From positions 1-10,342 of the forward strand of contig SKIG01000115.1 of NCBI GenBank assembly GCA_007116535.1: 10,342 bases of DNA, read 5' to 3'. Both the position numbers and the translations under genes were made by a program. Below, piece after piece: positions 1-7,289 of this stretch (the stretch's first letter is position 1; each line of letters opens with the position of its first letter). The notes under the pieces are model-generated. The model ran no database searches. It was not told where the DNA came from and saw only the letters and a list, made by a program, of their open reading frames with translations. The DNA comes from Psychroflexus sp. (GTDB lineage: Bacteria > Bacteroidota > Bacteroidia > Flavobacteriales > Flavobacteriaceae).

Positions 1-124
1 ATTTACATCAATATCAAAAACATTTAAGCAATGATTAAAATGATTTGACTCCAAAATTAGAATTAGATCTGAGTGATTGTAACAACTTTTCAATATTCTA
101 CCTAAAATCAGTCAATATACTTAG

Positions 125-146
125 TAAACAAAGTAACTTTGCTTTA
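125..146. repeat. Palindrome overlapping the crtD -7 element (possible operator)
   Basis: CAAAGT-A-ACTTTG (129-141) is a perfect palindrome with 6-bp arms and a one-base centre. TAAA at 125-128 and TTTA at 143-146 extend the symmetry after one unpaired base (C142). The right arm is part of the -7 box, so a protein bound here would block the promoter. A smaller palindrome of the same form, TTGT-A-ACAA, lies at 77-85. An operator role is inference; no regulator gene is in the window. Confidence 0.4.
134..141 (+). promoter_or_regulatory. Candidate -7 promoter element of the crtD-cruF-crtY operon
   Basis: TAACTTTG matches the Bacteroidota -7 consensus TAnnTTTG exactly. It lies 84 bp before the crtD start codon, so transcription would begin near 148 and leave a leader of roughly 75-80 nt. 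I see no TTG at the usual -33 distance, so the call rests on the -7 box alone. No other exact match lies closer to crtD. Confidence 0.45.
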
Positions 147-225
147 TTGATTTATAAAAGAAAAGAGTAGTTGCATATCAAGGTTAATTAAAAAAAGGGT
201 TCAAAAGCCACACATAATTCCATAA

Positions 226-1725
226 ATGAATACTAAGAGACTAAAAGAAACTCCAAAAGCTATTGTCGTAGGCGCAGGAATCGCAGGAATCGCAAGTGCA
301 TTAAGACTAAATCATCAAGGCTACGATGTAACTGTATTCGAGGCTAATGCATACACAGGTGGCAAGCTTCATGCGAAAAAACTAGGAGCCTACCGTTTTG
401 ATATGGGACCATCTCTTTTCACTATGCCTCATCTTGTAGATGAGTTATTTGAGTTGTACAATGAAAACCCTTTAAATTATTTCAACTACCACCAAAAAGA
501 GATTATTTGTAATTATTTTTGGGATGATGGTGCTACATTTCAGGTAACTGCTGATAAAGAAAAATTTATTTCTGAAGCTACTGACTTTTTTGAAGAGAAA
601 CCCGAGCAAATCAAAGCTTACTTAGAACAAAATAAAAAAAAGTACGATTTAACAGCGAATTTATTTCTAGAAAAATCATTGCATAAAGTGTCTACGTATT
701 TATCTATATCAACACTCAAAGCAATTTTTCAACTTCATAAATTAGATATTTCTAAGAGCTTGCATGAAGTGAACCAAAATTATTTTTCAAATCCAAAATT
801 GGTTCAACTTTTCAATCGCTACGCTACATACAACGGCTCAAACCCCTATAAAACACCGGGGATAATGTCAATGATTCCTCATCTCGAAATGCACTTTGGT
901 ACGTATTATCCCAAAAATGGAATGCATGAAATCTCCCAAAGTTTAACTCGCTTAGCAGAAGACAAAGGAGTAAAATTTCTTCTAAATACACCTGTCCAAC
1001 ATATAAAATCCAAATACAATAAAGTTTTAGGCGTACAAGCAGATGGTCACCTTCATGAGGCAGATATTGTTGTTTCTAATATGGATGTGTTTGGAAGTTA
1101 TCATAATTTACTACAACAGGCCAAACAACCACAAAAAACCTTGCGACAAGAACGCTCTAGCTCCGCCATGATTTTTTATTGGGGTATCAAAAAAACATTC
1201 CCTGAATTAGATTTGCACAATATTTTCTTCTCATCAGATTACGCAAATGAATTTTCTCACCTTTTTGAACAGAAAGATATTTGTGAAGACCCAACGGTTT
1301 ATGTAAATATCACTTCAAAAGAAGATAAAAATGATGCTCCTGAAAGTTGCGAAAATTGGTTTGTTATGGTTAATACTCCGACACATGAAGGTCAAAATTG
1401 GAAGGAAATAGCCAAAAAGACCAAGAAAAATATAATAAACAAACTGAATAAAATTTTAGGAGTAAAATTAGAACAACTTATCGAAGAAGAAATGATTTGG
1501 GACCCCTCAGGAATAGAAAGCGATACACGTTCTCATAAAGGCTCTTTATATGGTGCGTCAAGTAACAATCAATTTGCAGCTTTCTTGAGACACCCTAATT
1601 TTTCAAGACAATATCCCAATTTATTTTTCTGCGGAGGTTCAGTTCATCCCGGAGGTGGGATTCCGCTATGTTTGTTGTCTGCTAAAATAGTTGGAGATTT
1701 AACCAAAAAATACTACCCTAGCTAA
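226..1725 (+). CDS. crtD: CrtD-type carotenoid 3',4'-desaturase (phytoene desaturase family, FAD-dependent)
   Basis: This 499-residue flavoprotein belongs to the CrtI/CrtD carotene desaturase family. The N-terminal dinucleotide fold is plain: GAGIAG at residues 16-21, the acidic strand end VTVFEA with Glu39, then TGGK and a DMGPSLFTMP segment near 65. The C-terminal family signature GGSVHPGGGIP is at 470-480, followed by the usual LLSAK helix. Length is normal for the family. Among family members the desaturase sitting beside CruF is usually CrtD, which introduces a 3',4' double bond into a 1'-hydroxy carotenoid; that and the GGK...YRFDMGPSLFTMP N-terminus favour CrtD over phytoene desaturase CrtI. 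It is the first gene of the operon, 51 nt ahead of cruF. The ATG at 226 places the nucleotide fold correctly; there is no Shine-Dalgarno site, as usual in this phylum. The family is certain; the exact substrate is inferred. Confidence 0.88.
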   Translation: MNTKRLKETPKAIVVGAGIAGIASALRLNHQGYDVTVFEANAYTGGKLHAKKLGAYRFDMGPSLFTMPHLVDELFELYNENPLNYFNYHQKEIICNYFWDDGATFQVTADKEKFISEATDFFEEKPEQIKAYLEQNKKKYDLTANLFLEKSLHKVSTYLSISTLKAIFQLHKLDISKSLHEVNQNYFSNPKLVQLFNRYATYNGSNPYKTPGIMSMIPHLEMHFGTYYPKNGMHEISQSLTRLAEDKGVKFLLNTPVQHIKSKYNKVLGVQADGHLHEADIVVSNMDVFGSYHNLLQQAKQPQKTLRQERSSSAMIFYWGIKKTFPELDLHNIFFSSDYANEFSHLFEQKDICEDPTVYVNITSKEDKNDAPESCENWFVMVNTPTHEGQNWKEIAKKTKKNIINKLNKILGVKLEQLIEEEMIWDPSGIESDTRSHKGSLYGASSNNQFAAFLRHPNFSRQYPNLFFCGGSVHPGGGIPLCLLSAKIVGDLTKKYYPS

Positions 1726-1776
1726 GCCATTTAAAATATGATTATACTTAAAACCACAAAATTACAGCTATAAAGA

Positions 1777-2412
1777 ATGTTGAATAGACCATCAAATACA
1801 CAAATAGGAATCGGATTGCTTTGGCTCTTCCATATTTCAGGAATTATTGGGATTAGTCTTGGATATAAAGAGAGGTTTGTAAGTCGAACCAGTATGAATT
1901 TATTTGTACTCATAATGGTTTTGATGTTGTTTTTTCCTTTAGATACAATCAAAAAAATAAGCATTTTCCTCATTGTAGGTATTTTAGGTTTTATTGCTGA
2001 GTACCTTGGAGTAAATTATGGTTTATTTTTCGGCAGTTATTCCTATGGAGAAAACTTAGGAACTAAATTCTTTGGTGTTCCTTGGCTAATTGGAGCTAAT
2101 TGGGCAATGCTTACATTTATTACAGGTTGTATTGCCTCCAAATTTTTATCTAATATGTGGCTTAAAGCCCTTATAGGAACTTCTCTCATGTTGATACTTG
2201 ATGTATTTATGGAGAAAATTGCTCCAATTTTTGATTTTTGGGAATTTGAGGGAGGTATTGCACCTATTGATAACTACTTAGCCTGGGGAGCCTTTGCCTA
2301 TGCTTTTCAGCTGCTCTATCACCGATTTGACATCAAAGGAAACTTTGTGCTTAGCGCTCATATGTTGGCTGTTCAATTAGTATTTTTTATATATTTTTAT
2401 GTCTACTTCTAA
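1777..2412 (+). CDS. cruF: CruF-like carotenoid 1',2'-hydratase, integral membrane protein
   Basis: This 211-residue polytopic membrane protein has about seven hydrophobic segments (roughly residues 9-27, 38-57, 59-77, 95-115, 128-150, 165-182 and 190-211). It carries the two conserved blocks of the CruF/DUF422 carotenoid family. One is EYLGVNYGLFFGSYSYG (about 70-86), leading into a VPW...NW segment. The other is a D..MEK.AP..DFWEFEGG block ending in a PIDNYLAW motif. CruF adds water across the 1',2' double bond of the uncyclised psi end of carotenoids such as gamma-carotene, giving the 1'-hydroxyl that CrtD then uses. The family was named from precursors of myxol-type and similar pigments. 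The gene sits between crtD and crtY, and its last 14 nt overlap the start of crtY, so the two are probably translationally coupled. The enzyme should act in the membrane where the carotenoid resides. Product regiochemistry is inferred from the family and the neighbours. Confidence 0.87.
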   Translation: MLNRPSNTQIGIGLLWLFHISGIIGISLGYKERFVSRTSMNLFVLIMVLMLFFPLDTIKKISIFLIVGILGFIAEYLGVNYGLFFGSYSYGENLGTKFFGVPWLIGANWAMLTFITGCIASKFLSNMWLKALIGTSLMLILDVFMEKIAPIFDFWEFEGGIAPIDNYLAWGAFAYAFQLLYHRFDIKGNFVLSAHMLAVQLVFFIYFYVYF

Positions 2413-3568
2413 TAAAAAATACGCCATTATTGGAAGCGGTGCTTCAGGACTTCATTTAGCTATGGCTATGAAGAAGAACCCAAATTTTGACTTTGATGAG
2501 TTACTTATTTTTGAAAAAGAAAAAGACAATTTCCCCGAAAAAACTTGGTCTTTTTGGGAAAAGGGTAGCGGAAATTGGGACAATATCTGTCTAAAAAAAT
2601 GGAACAAAACATTTTTTACAGCGAAAGGAAAGACCATTCAAATTGACTTAAATCCGTTTATTTATAAAAGTATAGCTGCTAAGGATTTTATTTACTATTG
2701 CAGAAAAGAACTTTCTGAAGACTCACGCATAAAGTTTATATATGATGAAGTAATTTCTTTAAAAGAAAATTCAACAAAAGTTGAAGTTCATTTAAAAGAA
2801 AATAACTTTTTAGTAGACTTTGTTTTTGATTCTAGATTGCCTTCAAAAAAAGAATTAGAAAGTCACCCTTCTAAACTTGTATGGCAACACTTTAAAGGTT
2901 GGTTCATTGAAACTGAGAAAGATTGTTTTGATGAAAATGTTTTCACCATGATGGACTATAGTATCAAAGATGGCGATAGCACTTCTTTTATGTACATTCT
3001 TCCTTTTTCAAAGCGAAAAGCCTTATTAGAATACACCTACTTTTCTCCAAATATTGTAGAAGAATCTGTGTATGATTATTATATTAAAAATTACATTGCT
3101 AACTCTTTAGGTGATGTGAGTTATACTATTACTTCAGTTGAAAAAGGATATATACCAATGAGTAACTATCCTTTTGAAAAACTCAATTCAGAACGCATTA
3201 TCAATATAGGAACAAGAGGTGGATGGGTAAAAGCTTCTAGTGGTTATTCCTTCAAGCATGCTGAAAAAAAATCTAGCTTGATAGTTCAAAATTTAATTAA
3301 CGATAAAACTATTACTCAAGGAATTTATAAAAAAAAATACCAACATTACGACAGTTTATTTTTAGAGGTTTTAAAAAATAAGAACGAGTTTGGAGAAGAA
3401 TTGTTTAATAGGCTTTACAACAAAGTTCCAATTGAAATTTTACTTCGGTTTTTAGACGAAGAGACAAGATTTGCAGAAGATTTACGTATAATAGTATCCT
3501 TATCTTCTAGCGAATTTATAAAAGCATTTTTCAAACATGCGAAAAATGCTTTTAATGTATACCGTTGA
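2399..3568 (+). CDS. crtY: Lycopene beta-cyclase (CrtY family)
   Basis: This 389-residue protein is of the CrtY lycopene cyclase type. The nucleotide-binding loop GSGASG is at residues 12-17, with Glu39 at the end of the second strand. The conserved KTWSFWE block is at 48-54 and LPFSKRKALLEYTYFS near the middle. The GYIPMSNYPF and IGTRGGWVKASSGYSF segments (about 268-284) match the family's substrate/FAD region. The enzyme isomerises psi ends into beta rings without net redox change, using reduced FAD. With CruF acting on the other end, a monocyclic product is expected. The ATG at 2399 lies inside the end of cruF (14-nt overlap, different frame), and the fold begins eight residues later, so the start is well supported. 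The last codons contain a strong hairpin (3519-3554). The gene ends 18 nt from the converging gldC. Bicyclic activity cannot be excluded from sequence. Confidence 0.88.
   Translation: MSTSNKKYAIIGSGASGLHLAMAMKKNPNFDFDELLIFEKEKDNFPEKTWSFWEKGSGNWDNICLKKWNKTFFTAKGKTIQIDLNPFIYKSIAAKDFIYYCRKELSEDSRIKFIYDEVISLKENSTKVEVHLKENNFLVDFVFDSRLPSKKELESHPSKLVWQHFKGWFIETEKDCFDENVFTMMDYSIKDGDSTSFMYILPFSKRKALLEYTYFSPNIVEESVYDYYIKNYIANSLGDVSYTITSVEKGYIPMSNYPFEKLNSERIINIGTRGGWVKASSGYSFKHAEKKSSLIVQNLINDKTITQGIYKKKYQHYDSLFLEVLKNKNEFGEELFNRLYNKVPIEILLRFLDEETRFAEDLRIIVSLSSSEFIKAFFKHAKNAFNVYR
3519..3554. terminator. Hairpin at the end of crtY; candidate bidirectional terminator between converging operons
   Basis: Two 14-nt arms (3519-3532 and 3541-3554) are perfectly complementary around an 8-nt loop. 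Each arm has a run of A at its outer end and a run of T at its inner end, so on either strand the stem finishes with GCTTTTA, resembling a short U tract. The hairpin lies entirely inside crtY, ending 12 nt before its stop codon, and 32 nt past the gldC stop on the other strand. Low G+C in the stem and the lack of a longer T run make termination plausible rather than certain. Confidence 0.5.
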
Positions 3569-3586
3569 TTCGATTTATAAATAAAA

Positions 3587-3922
3587 CTACTGCTTTTTCA
3601 AATCTAATTTTTCAGCAAAATAATCACAAAAATCTTTCATGGTCTCTGTCATTTTTTCATCTTGAGTCGCTCGGTAATAGGTATCACTCATAGTAACTAA
3701 AGTCTGATGAAAAAACTGCTTCATTTCATCTACGGGCATATCTTTTGTCCATAAATCGATACGCAAAGTTTCTTTGTTTTCGTGATCCCAAATCGAAAGC
3801 AAAACAGCTTTTGCTGCTTCATTGTTTACTCCACCATCTTCAGCAGACCAATTAATTTTATCAGGAATTCTATTTTCGTCGGTTGTAACCTGTATTGCAA
3901 TTTCGGAGGTTTTATGTGCCAT
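3587..3922 (-). CDS. gldC: Gliding motility protein GldC
   Basis: This is a 111-residue soluble protein with no signal peptide or membrane segment, and its length matches GldC. Recognisable family features are the N-terminal MAHKTSEIAIQVTTDE, the IPDKINWSAEDGG stretch (about residues 19-31), LSIWDHENKETLRIDLWTKDM in the middle, and a C-terminal helix with DFCDYFAEKLDL. GldC is found in gliding Bacteroidota, where it supports movement and acts with GldB; its biochemical role is not established. Here it directly follows gldB: the stop of gldB and the start of gldC share one base (TAATG on the minus strand), a standard layout for translational coupling. It converges on crtY with an 18-nt gap. 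Assignment comes from both sequence and position beside gldB. Confidence 0.9.
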   Translation of the reverse strand: MAHKTSEIAIQVTTDENRIPDKINWSAEDGGVNNEAAKAVLLSIWDHENKETLRIDLWTKDMPVDEMKQFFHQTLVTMSDTYYRATQDEKMTETMKDFCDYFAEKLDLKKQ

Positions 3923-4896
3923 TATCTTTTGGGTTTATATGTTGAATTATTAAAAATATGCGTAGGATTTTCGCGAATAAGTTCTTCTAAACTTACATCG
4001 TTGTTTTTTGCCATATATGCGCGTACGATTTGCCAACCTATAAATTGTCCTAGTCGTGGAGGGCTTTCTGAGTCTAGTTCTAAGTAAAACTTAGAATAAG
4101 GAGCGAGGTTGATGAACCTTGTTCTTAGATTTATATCGGTACTAAAAAGTAATTCTTTTTCAACAAAAAACTGCCAAATCTGCTCTTCATTAGCAAAGGC
4201 CCAATCCAATTGTGCTTCATCGTAATGAATACGTGTGTGCTCAGCTTCAAAAGGCATTAATTTATCTTTCAAGTATAACTTTTTGCCGTAATAAATCATT
4301 ATTGAAAGAAAATCTCTTTCTTTTAAAGGAGGTATTAATTCGTCAATAAATTCATCTGCCACGTCGCTAACTAAATAAGCATCATCTTGAAGTTTGGCTA
4401 TATATTGGTATATTCCTGAATAGAAATGATGTTCTCCACCAAGATAGTTGTCCAGAGAAATAAACAACAAACTATCATTAAGAATAACTTTATTTTGGTA
4501 GTCAACTTCTTCAGCTAAAGTAACAATCTTTGGGATTTGCAAGCTAGGGAAATAGTAATGTAAATGCTGAAAAAAGCGATACAAGCGACCGAAATTTTCA
4601 GTAAAATCTTCATGCTTTGCTATAACTTCCGCTTCTATCTCTAATTGGATTGTATCTTGCATTTTTTGCGTCCATACAGAATCAGGAAATTGAGCAGGAA
4701 ATAAGTAAGGATAAGTAGCTTTAAGCCTTGACAAATCCTGAGGTTTAGCATCTGCAAATTCTAAGTCAAAACGCTGCATTTTTAACTTGATGTCAAGGTT
4801 TTTTATTTCTTTTTCTAGCTTAGACTCGCTCTCGCAACTTTGAAAAATAAAGCCCAAGAAAATAGCTGCGAAAATAAAACTCAACAAATGTCTCAC
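3922..4896 (-). CDS. gldB: Gliding motility lipoprotein GldB
   Basis: This 324-residue protein starts with a lipoprotein signal peptide: a short basic start (MRH), a hydrophobic core (residues 4-18) and FQSC with lipidation Cys21, followed by an acidic ESESKLEKE segment. The body has GldB hallmarks: FDLEFA near the mature N-terminus, a TYPYLFPAQFPDSVW segment, a stretch on the lipid-anchored protein's FSIxxYxYF-like region (HLHYYFPSLQIPKIVTL), DNYLGG, and a late RLGQFIGWQIVRAYM block. GldB is an envelope lipoprotein required for gliding and for function of the associated type IX secretion machinery; its precise activity is unknown. The start codon is GTG at 4896, directly preceded in frame by a TAA stop, so no longer start exists; GTG gives a complete signal peptide. 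It is coupled to gldC by TAATG. The lipobox has Phe/Gln before Ser, looser than the textbook motif but normal for this phylum. Confidence 0.9.
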   Translation of the reverse strand: MRHLLSFIFAAIFLGFIFQSCESESKLEKEIKNLDIKLKMQRFDLEFADAKPQDLSRLKATYPYLFPAQFPDSVWTQKMQDTIQLEIEAEVIAKHEDFTENFGRLYRFFQHLHYYFPSLQIPKIVTLAEEVDYQNKVILNDSLLFISLDNYLGGEHHFYSGIYQYIAKLQDDAYLVSDVADEFIDELIPPLKERDFLSIMIYYGKKLYLKDKLMPFEAEHTRIHYDEAQLDWAFANEEQIWQFFVEKELLFSTDINLRTRFINLAPYSKFYLELDSESPPRLGQFIGWQIVRAYMAKNNDVSLEELIRENPTHIFNNSTYKPKR

Positions 4897-4913
4897 TTAA
4901 TCAATTTTTGCTA

Positions 4914-4921
4914 CAAAAGTA
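4914..4921 (-). promoter_or_regulatory. Candidate -7 promoter element for gldB-gldC
   Basis: Read on the minus strand this is TACTTTTG, an exact TAnnTTTG match, 17 bp before the gldB GTG start. A TTTG lies upstream at 4950-4947, but the spacing to the -7 box is about 25 bp, longer than the usual 17-23. The leader would be only about 10-12 nt. Confidence 0.4.
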
Positions 4922-5028
4922 AACTTAAAATTCAGAATGAATGTTTCAAAAAACCTAAAACAGACCTAATTCTTCTTTTCTGAAAAAGGAAAAATTTGTA
5001 TCATTGGAAATTAATTCAACAATTGTTA

Positions 5029-6261
5029 ATGCGAGAATTATTTATCAATATCAAATCACTAGTTCAGGTAAGAGAAAATCAGACGGTACTAAAAGGTAGA
5101 GCAATGCAAGAACTTCCTTGTATAGATAATGCGTGGATGCTCGTAGAAAATGGCAAAATCAAATCTTTTGGTGAAATGTCCACTTGTCCTTATGATGTAA
5201 CTGAAAACCATACAGATTGTAGCAATAGATTCATTTTACCCACTTGGGTCGATTCGCATACTCATTTAATTTATTCTGGAAATAGAGAACAAGAATTTGT
5301 TGCTAGAATAAAAGGGAAATCCTACGAAGAAATTGCAAATTCTGGTGGTGGAATTTTAAATTCAGCAAAAAAACTTCAAGAAACATCTGAAGAAGACTTG
5401 TATCTTCAAGCAAAACAACGTTTAGAAGAAGTCATTCAACTTGGTACAGGAGCAATAGAAATCAAATCAGGTTATGGCTTACGTAAAGAAGCAGAATTAA
5501 AAATGCTACGAGTTGCACAACGTCTAAAAGCTGAATATCCACTTCCTATTAAAGTAACTTTTCTTGCTGCGCATGCTCTTCCCAATGAATGGAAAAATAA
5601 CAAATCGGGATATATTACCCATGTAATCGAGGATATTTTGCCTGAAGTTGCAAAAGAAAATTTAGCAGATTTTATTGATGTTTTTTGTGAAAAAGGCTAC
5701 TTCGATATAGATGATACCAAACGAATTATTGAAGCAGGGAAAAAATACAATCTTCCTGCTAAAATTCACGTAAACCAATTTCATGCCATCGGGGGTATCA
5801 AGCTCGCGGTAGAAGAAAATATTTTGAGTGTAGACCATTTGGAAGTAATGAATGAAGAAGAATTTGAATTCCTTCAACAAGCTTCAATTATACCTGTTGC
5901 ACTTCCCTCCTGCTCTCTGTTTTTAAGCATTCCTTACACACCAGGAAGAAAAATTATAGACCATAATTTACCCCTTGCTTTGGCTAGTGATTATAACCCT
6001 GGTAGCACGCCAAGCGGAAATATGAACTTAGTAGTAGCTTTAGCATGCATCAAAATGAAGCTAACTCCCGAAGAAGTAATAAACGCAGCCACGTTAAACG
6101 CTGCTTATGCCATGCAAGTGGAAAATGAAGTAGGAAGTATTAGTCAAGGTAAAAAAGCAAATTTTATACTGACCAAGAAGATACCATCCATTGGATTTAT
6201 TCCTTATTCTTTTGGGAACCATCAAATTGAGTCAGTATACTTAAAAGGAAACAAACAATAA
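5029..6261 (+). CDS. hutI: Imidazolonepropionase (histidine degradation)
   Basis: This 410-residue protein is an amidohydrolase-superfamily HutI, which hydrolyses 4-imidazolone-5-propionate to N-formimidoyl-L-glutamate, the third step of histidine breakdown, in the cytoplasm. Metal-site residues are all visible: DSHTH with His77 and His79, His247 in KIHVNQFH, and Asp321 in SDYNPGS. Substrate-side features include Arg86 after the HxH loop, IKSGYG (145-150), AAH with His182 and VDHLE with His270. Length is normal. A longer in-frame reading begins at a TTG at 4996, but the ATG at 5029 gives the typical N-terminus (MRELFINIKSLVQVRE), so I use it. A near match to the -7 element, TATCATTG, lies at 4999-5006. 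hutG follows after 18 nt, clearly the same operon. hutH and hutU are not in the window. The gene is divergent from gldB. Confidence 0.95.
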   Translation: MRELFINIKSLVQVRENQTVLKGRAMQELPCIDNAWMLVENGKIKSFGEMSTCPYDVTENHTDCSNRFILPTWVDSHTHLIYSGNREQEFVARIKGKSYEEIANSGGGILNSAKKLQETSEEDLYLQAKQRLEEVIQLGTGAIEIKSGYGLRKEAELKMLRVAQRLKAEYPLPIKVTFLAAHALPNEWKNNKSGYITHVIEDILPEVAKENLADFIDVFCEKGYFDIDDTKRIIEAGKKYNLPAKIHVNQFHAIGGIKLAVEENILSVDHLEVMNEEEFEFLQQASIIPVALPSCSLFLSIPYTPGRKIIDHNLPLALASDYNPGSTPSGNMNLVVALACIKMKLTPEEVINAATLNAAYAMQVENEVGSISQGKKANFILTKKIPSIGFIPYSFGNHQIESVYLKGNKQ

Positions 6262-6279
6262 CCAAAACCTAAATACCCC

Positions 6280-7275
6280 ATGAATGAATTTATTTTATAC
6301 CAACCCAAAGATGTAAAAAAAATTATCAATTTTCGCGAAGGTGAGACAAAGTTTGGTGAACGGATAAGTTTTGTCGATTCTTTTGAAAACTTGACTTCTC
6401 ATCCTGCAAAATACGTTTTGTTTGGCATTCCTGAGGACATTGGAATACGCGCAAATATGGGGAGACCGGGGTCTAGCAGTACATGGAATGATTTTTTAGG
6501 TGCTTTTTTAAACATCCAACAAAACAAATATAACTATGCTGAAGATATGATTCTTCTTGGTCATCTAGATTGCGACCGCATCAACAAAAAAGCATTTTGG
6601 CTTTCAAAAGATAATGAAGATTACTTTTCTGAAATGGGAAGGTTGGTGGAAGAAATAGATAAAATTGTTACAGAAGTAGTAAGAAGAATAAAAGTTGCAG
6701 GCAAGATTCCTGTGTGTATTGGAGGGGGGCACAATAATTCATATGGGATGATAAAAGGATGTTCCTTAGCCTTAGAGCGACCCATCAATGTATTTAACAT
6801 AGATGCACATTCTGACCTAAGAAAACTTGAACACAGACATAGTGGAAACGGTTTTTCTTACGTCAATGCAGAAGGACATTTTGATCGTTACTACATATTT
6901 GGACTTCATAAAAATTATACGCCACAATACATATTCGACTTGATGGATAGCAACAAATCTATTCAGTACTTACTTTATGAAGAAAGCCTTCATCTAACTA
7001 AGTTAGACAAGTTAGTGAAAATGAAATCAGGTTTCGACTTTCTTAGAAATTCTTTTGGGTTTGAATTGGATTGCGATGTAATAGAAAATTTCAATTCGAG
7101 TGCAATTACGCCATCTGGATTTACTTTTTCAGAAATTAGAAATTTCATTAAACTCGCTAAAAAATTCAAAGTACATTATGTTCATATATGCGAGGCGGCA
7201 ACTAAAGATAGTCCGCTAGTAGCCAAAGCATTATCTTATTTAGTATCAGATTTTATCCGTCGTGATGAAGACTAA
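6280..7275 (+). CDS. hutG: Formimidoylglutamase-like enzyme, arginase/ureohydrolase family
   Basis: This 331-residue ureohydrolase-fold protein probably hydrolyses N-formimidoyl-L-glutamate to glutamate and formamide, the last step after HutI. The dimanganese ligands of the family are present: His151 in GGGHNNSYG, Asp175, His177 and Asp179 in NIDAHSDLR, and Asp264 and Asp266 in ELDCDVI. Upstream, FGIPEDIGIRANMGRPGS (48-65) is the family's conserved N-terminal block, and NSSAITPSGFTF (272-283) follows the last metal motif. The first motif is GGGH rather than the GGDH of classic arginases, which I recall as usual in the Bacteroidota branch of HutG-like proteins. The ATG is 18 nt after hutI, so they are co-transcribed. 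That neighbour is the main reason to prefer formimidoylglutamase over arginase or agmatinase; the family is certain, the substrate inferred. Confidence 0.87.
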   Translation: MNEFILYQPKDVKKIINFREGETKFGERISFVDSFENLTSHPAKYVLFGIPEDIGIRANMGRPGSSSTWNDFLGAFLNIQQNKYNYAEDMILLGHLDCDRINKKAFWLSKDNEDYFSEMGRLVEEIDKIVTEVVRRIKVAGKIPVCIGGGHNNSYGMIKGCSLALERPINVFNIDAHSDLRKLEHRHSGNGFSYVNAEGHFDRYYIFGLHKNYTPQYIFDLMDSNKSIQYLLYEESLHLTKLDKLVKMKSGFDFLRNSFGFELDCDVIENFNSSAITPSGFTFSEIRNFIKLAKKFKVHYVHICEAATKDSPLVAKALSYLVSDFIRRDED

Positions 7276-7289
7276 ATTTGACTTATAAA

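Noticed and set aside
1..225. Possible end of an upstream gene or an RNA gene at the left edge
   Set aside because: No frame shows a convincing protein tail on either strand and no tRNA-like or other RNA fold was recognised; only promoter-type motifs are visible.
1731..1973. Minus-strand open frame opposite the start of cruF
   Set aside because: It lies almost wholly under a well-supported gene, has no family features, and arises from the complementary strand of a hydrophobic coding region.
3782..4087. Plus-strand open frame across the gldB/gldC junction
   Set aside because: It is the antisense shadow of two well-recognised genes and its translation shows no domain or sensible composition.
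4996..5028. Longer hutI start at a TTG, adding 11 residues
   Set aside because: The added residues do not resemble a HutI N-terminus, while the ATG at 5029 gives the typical beginning, and TTG starts are rare here.
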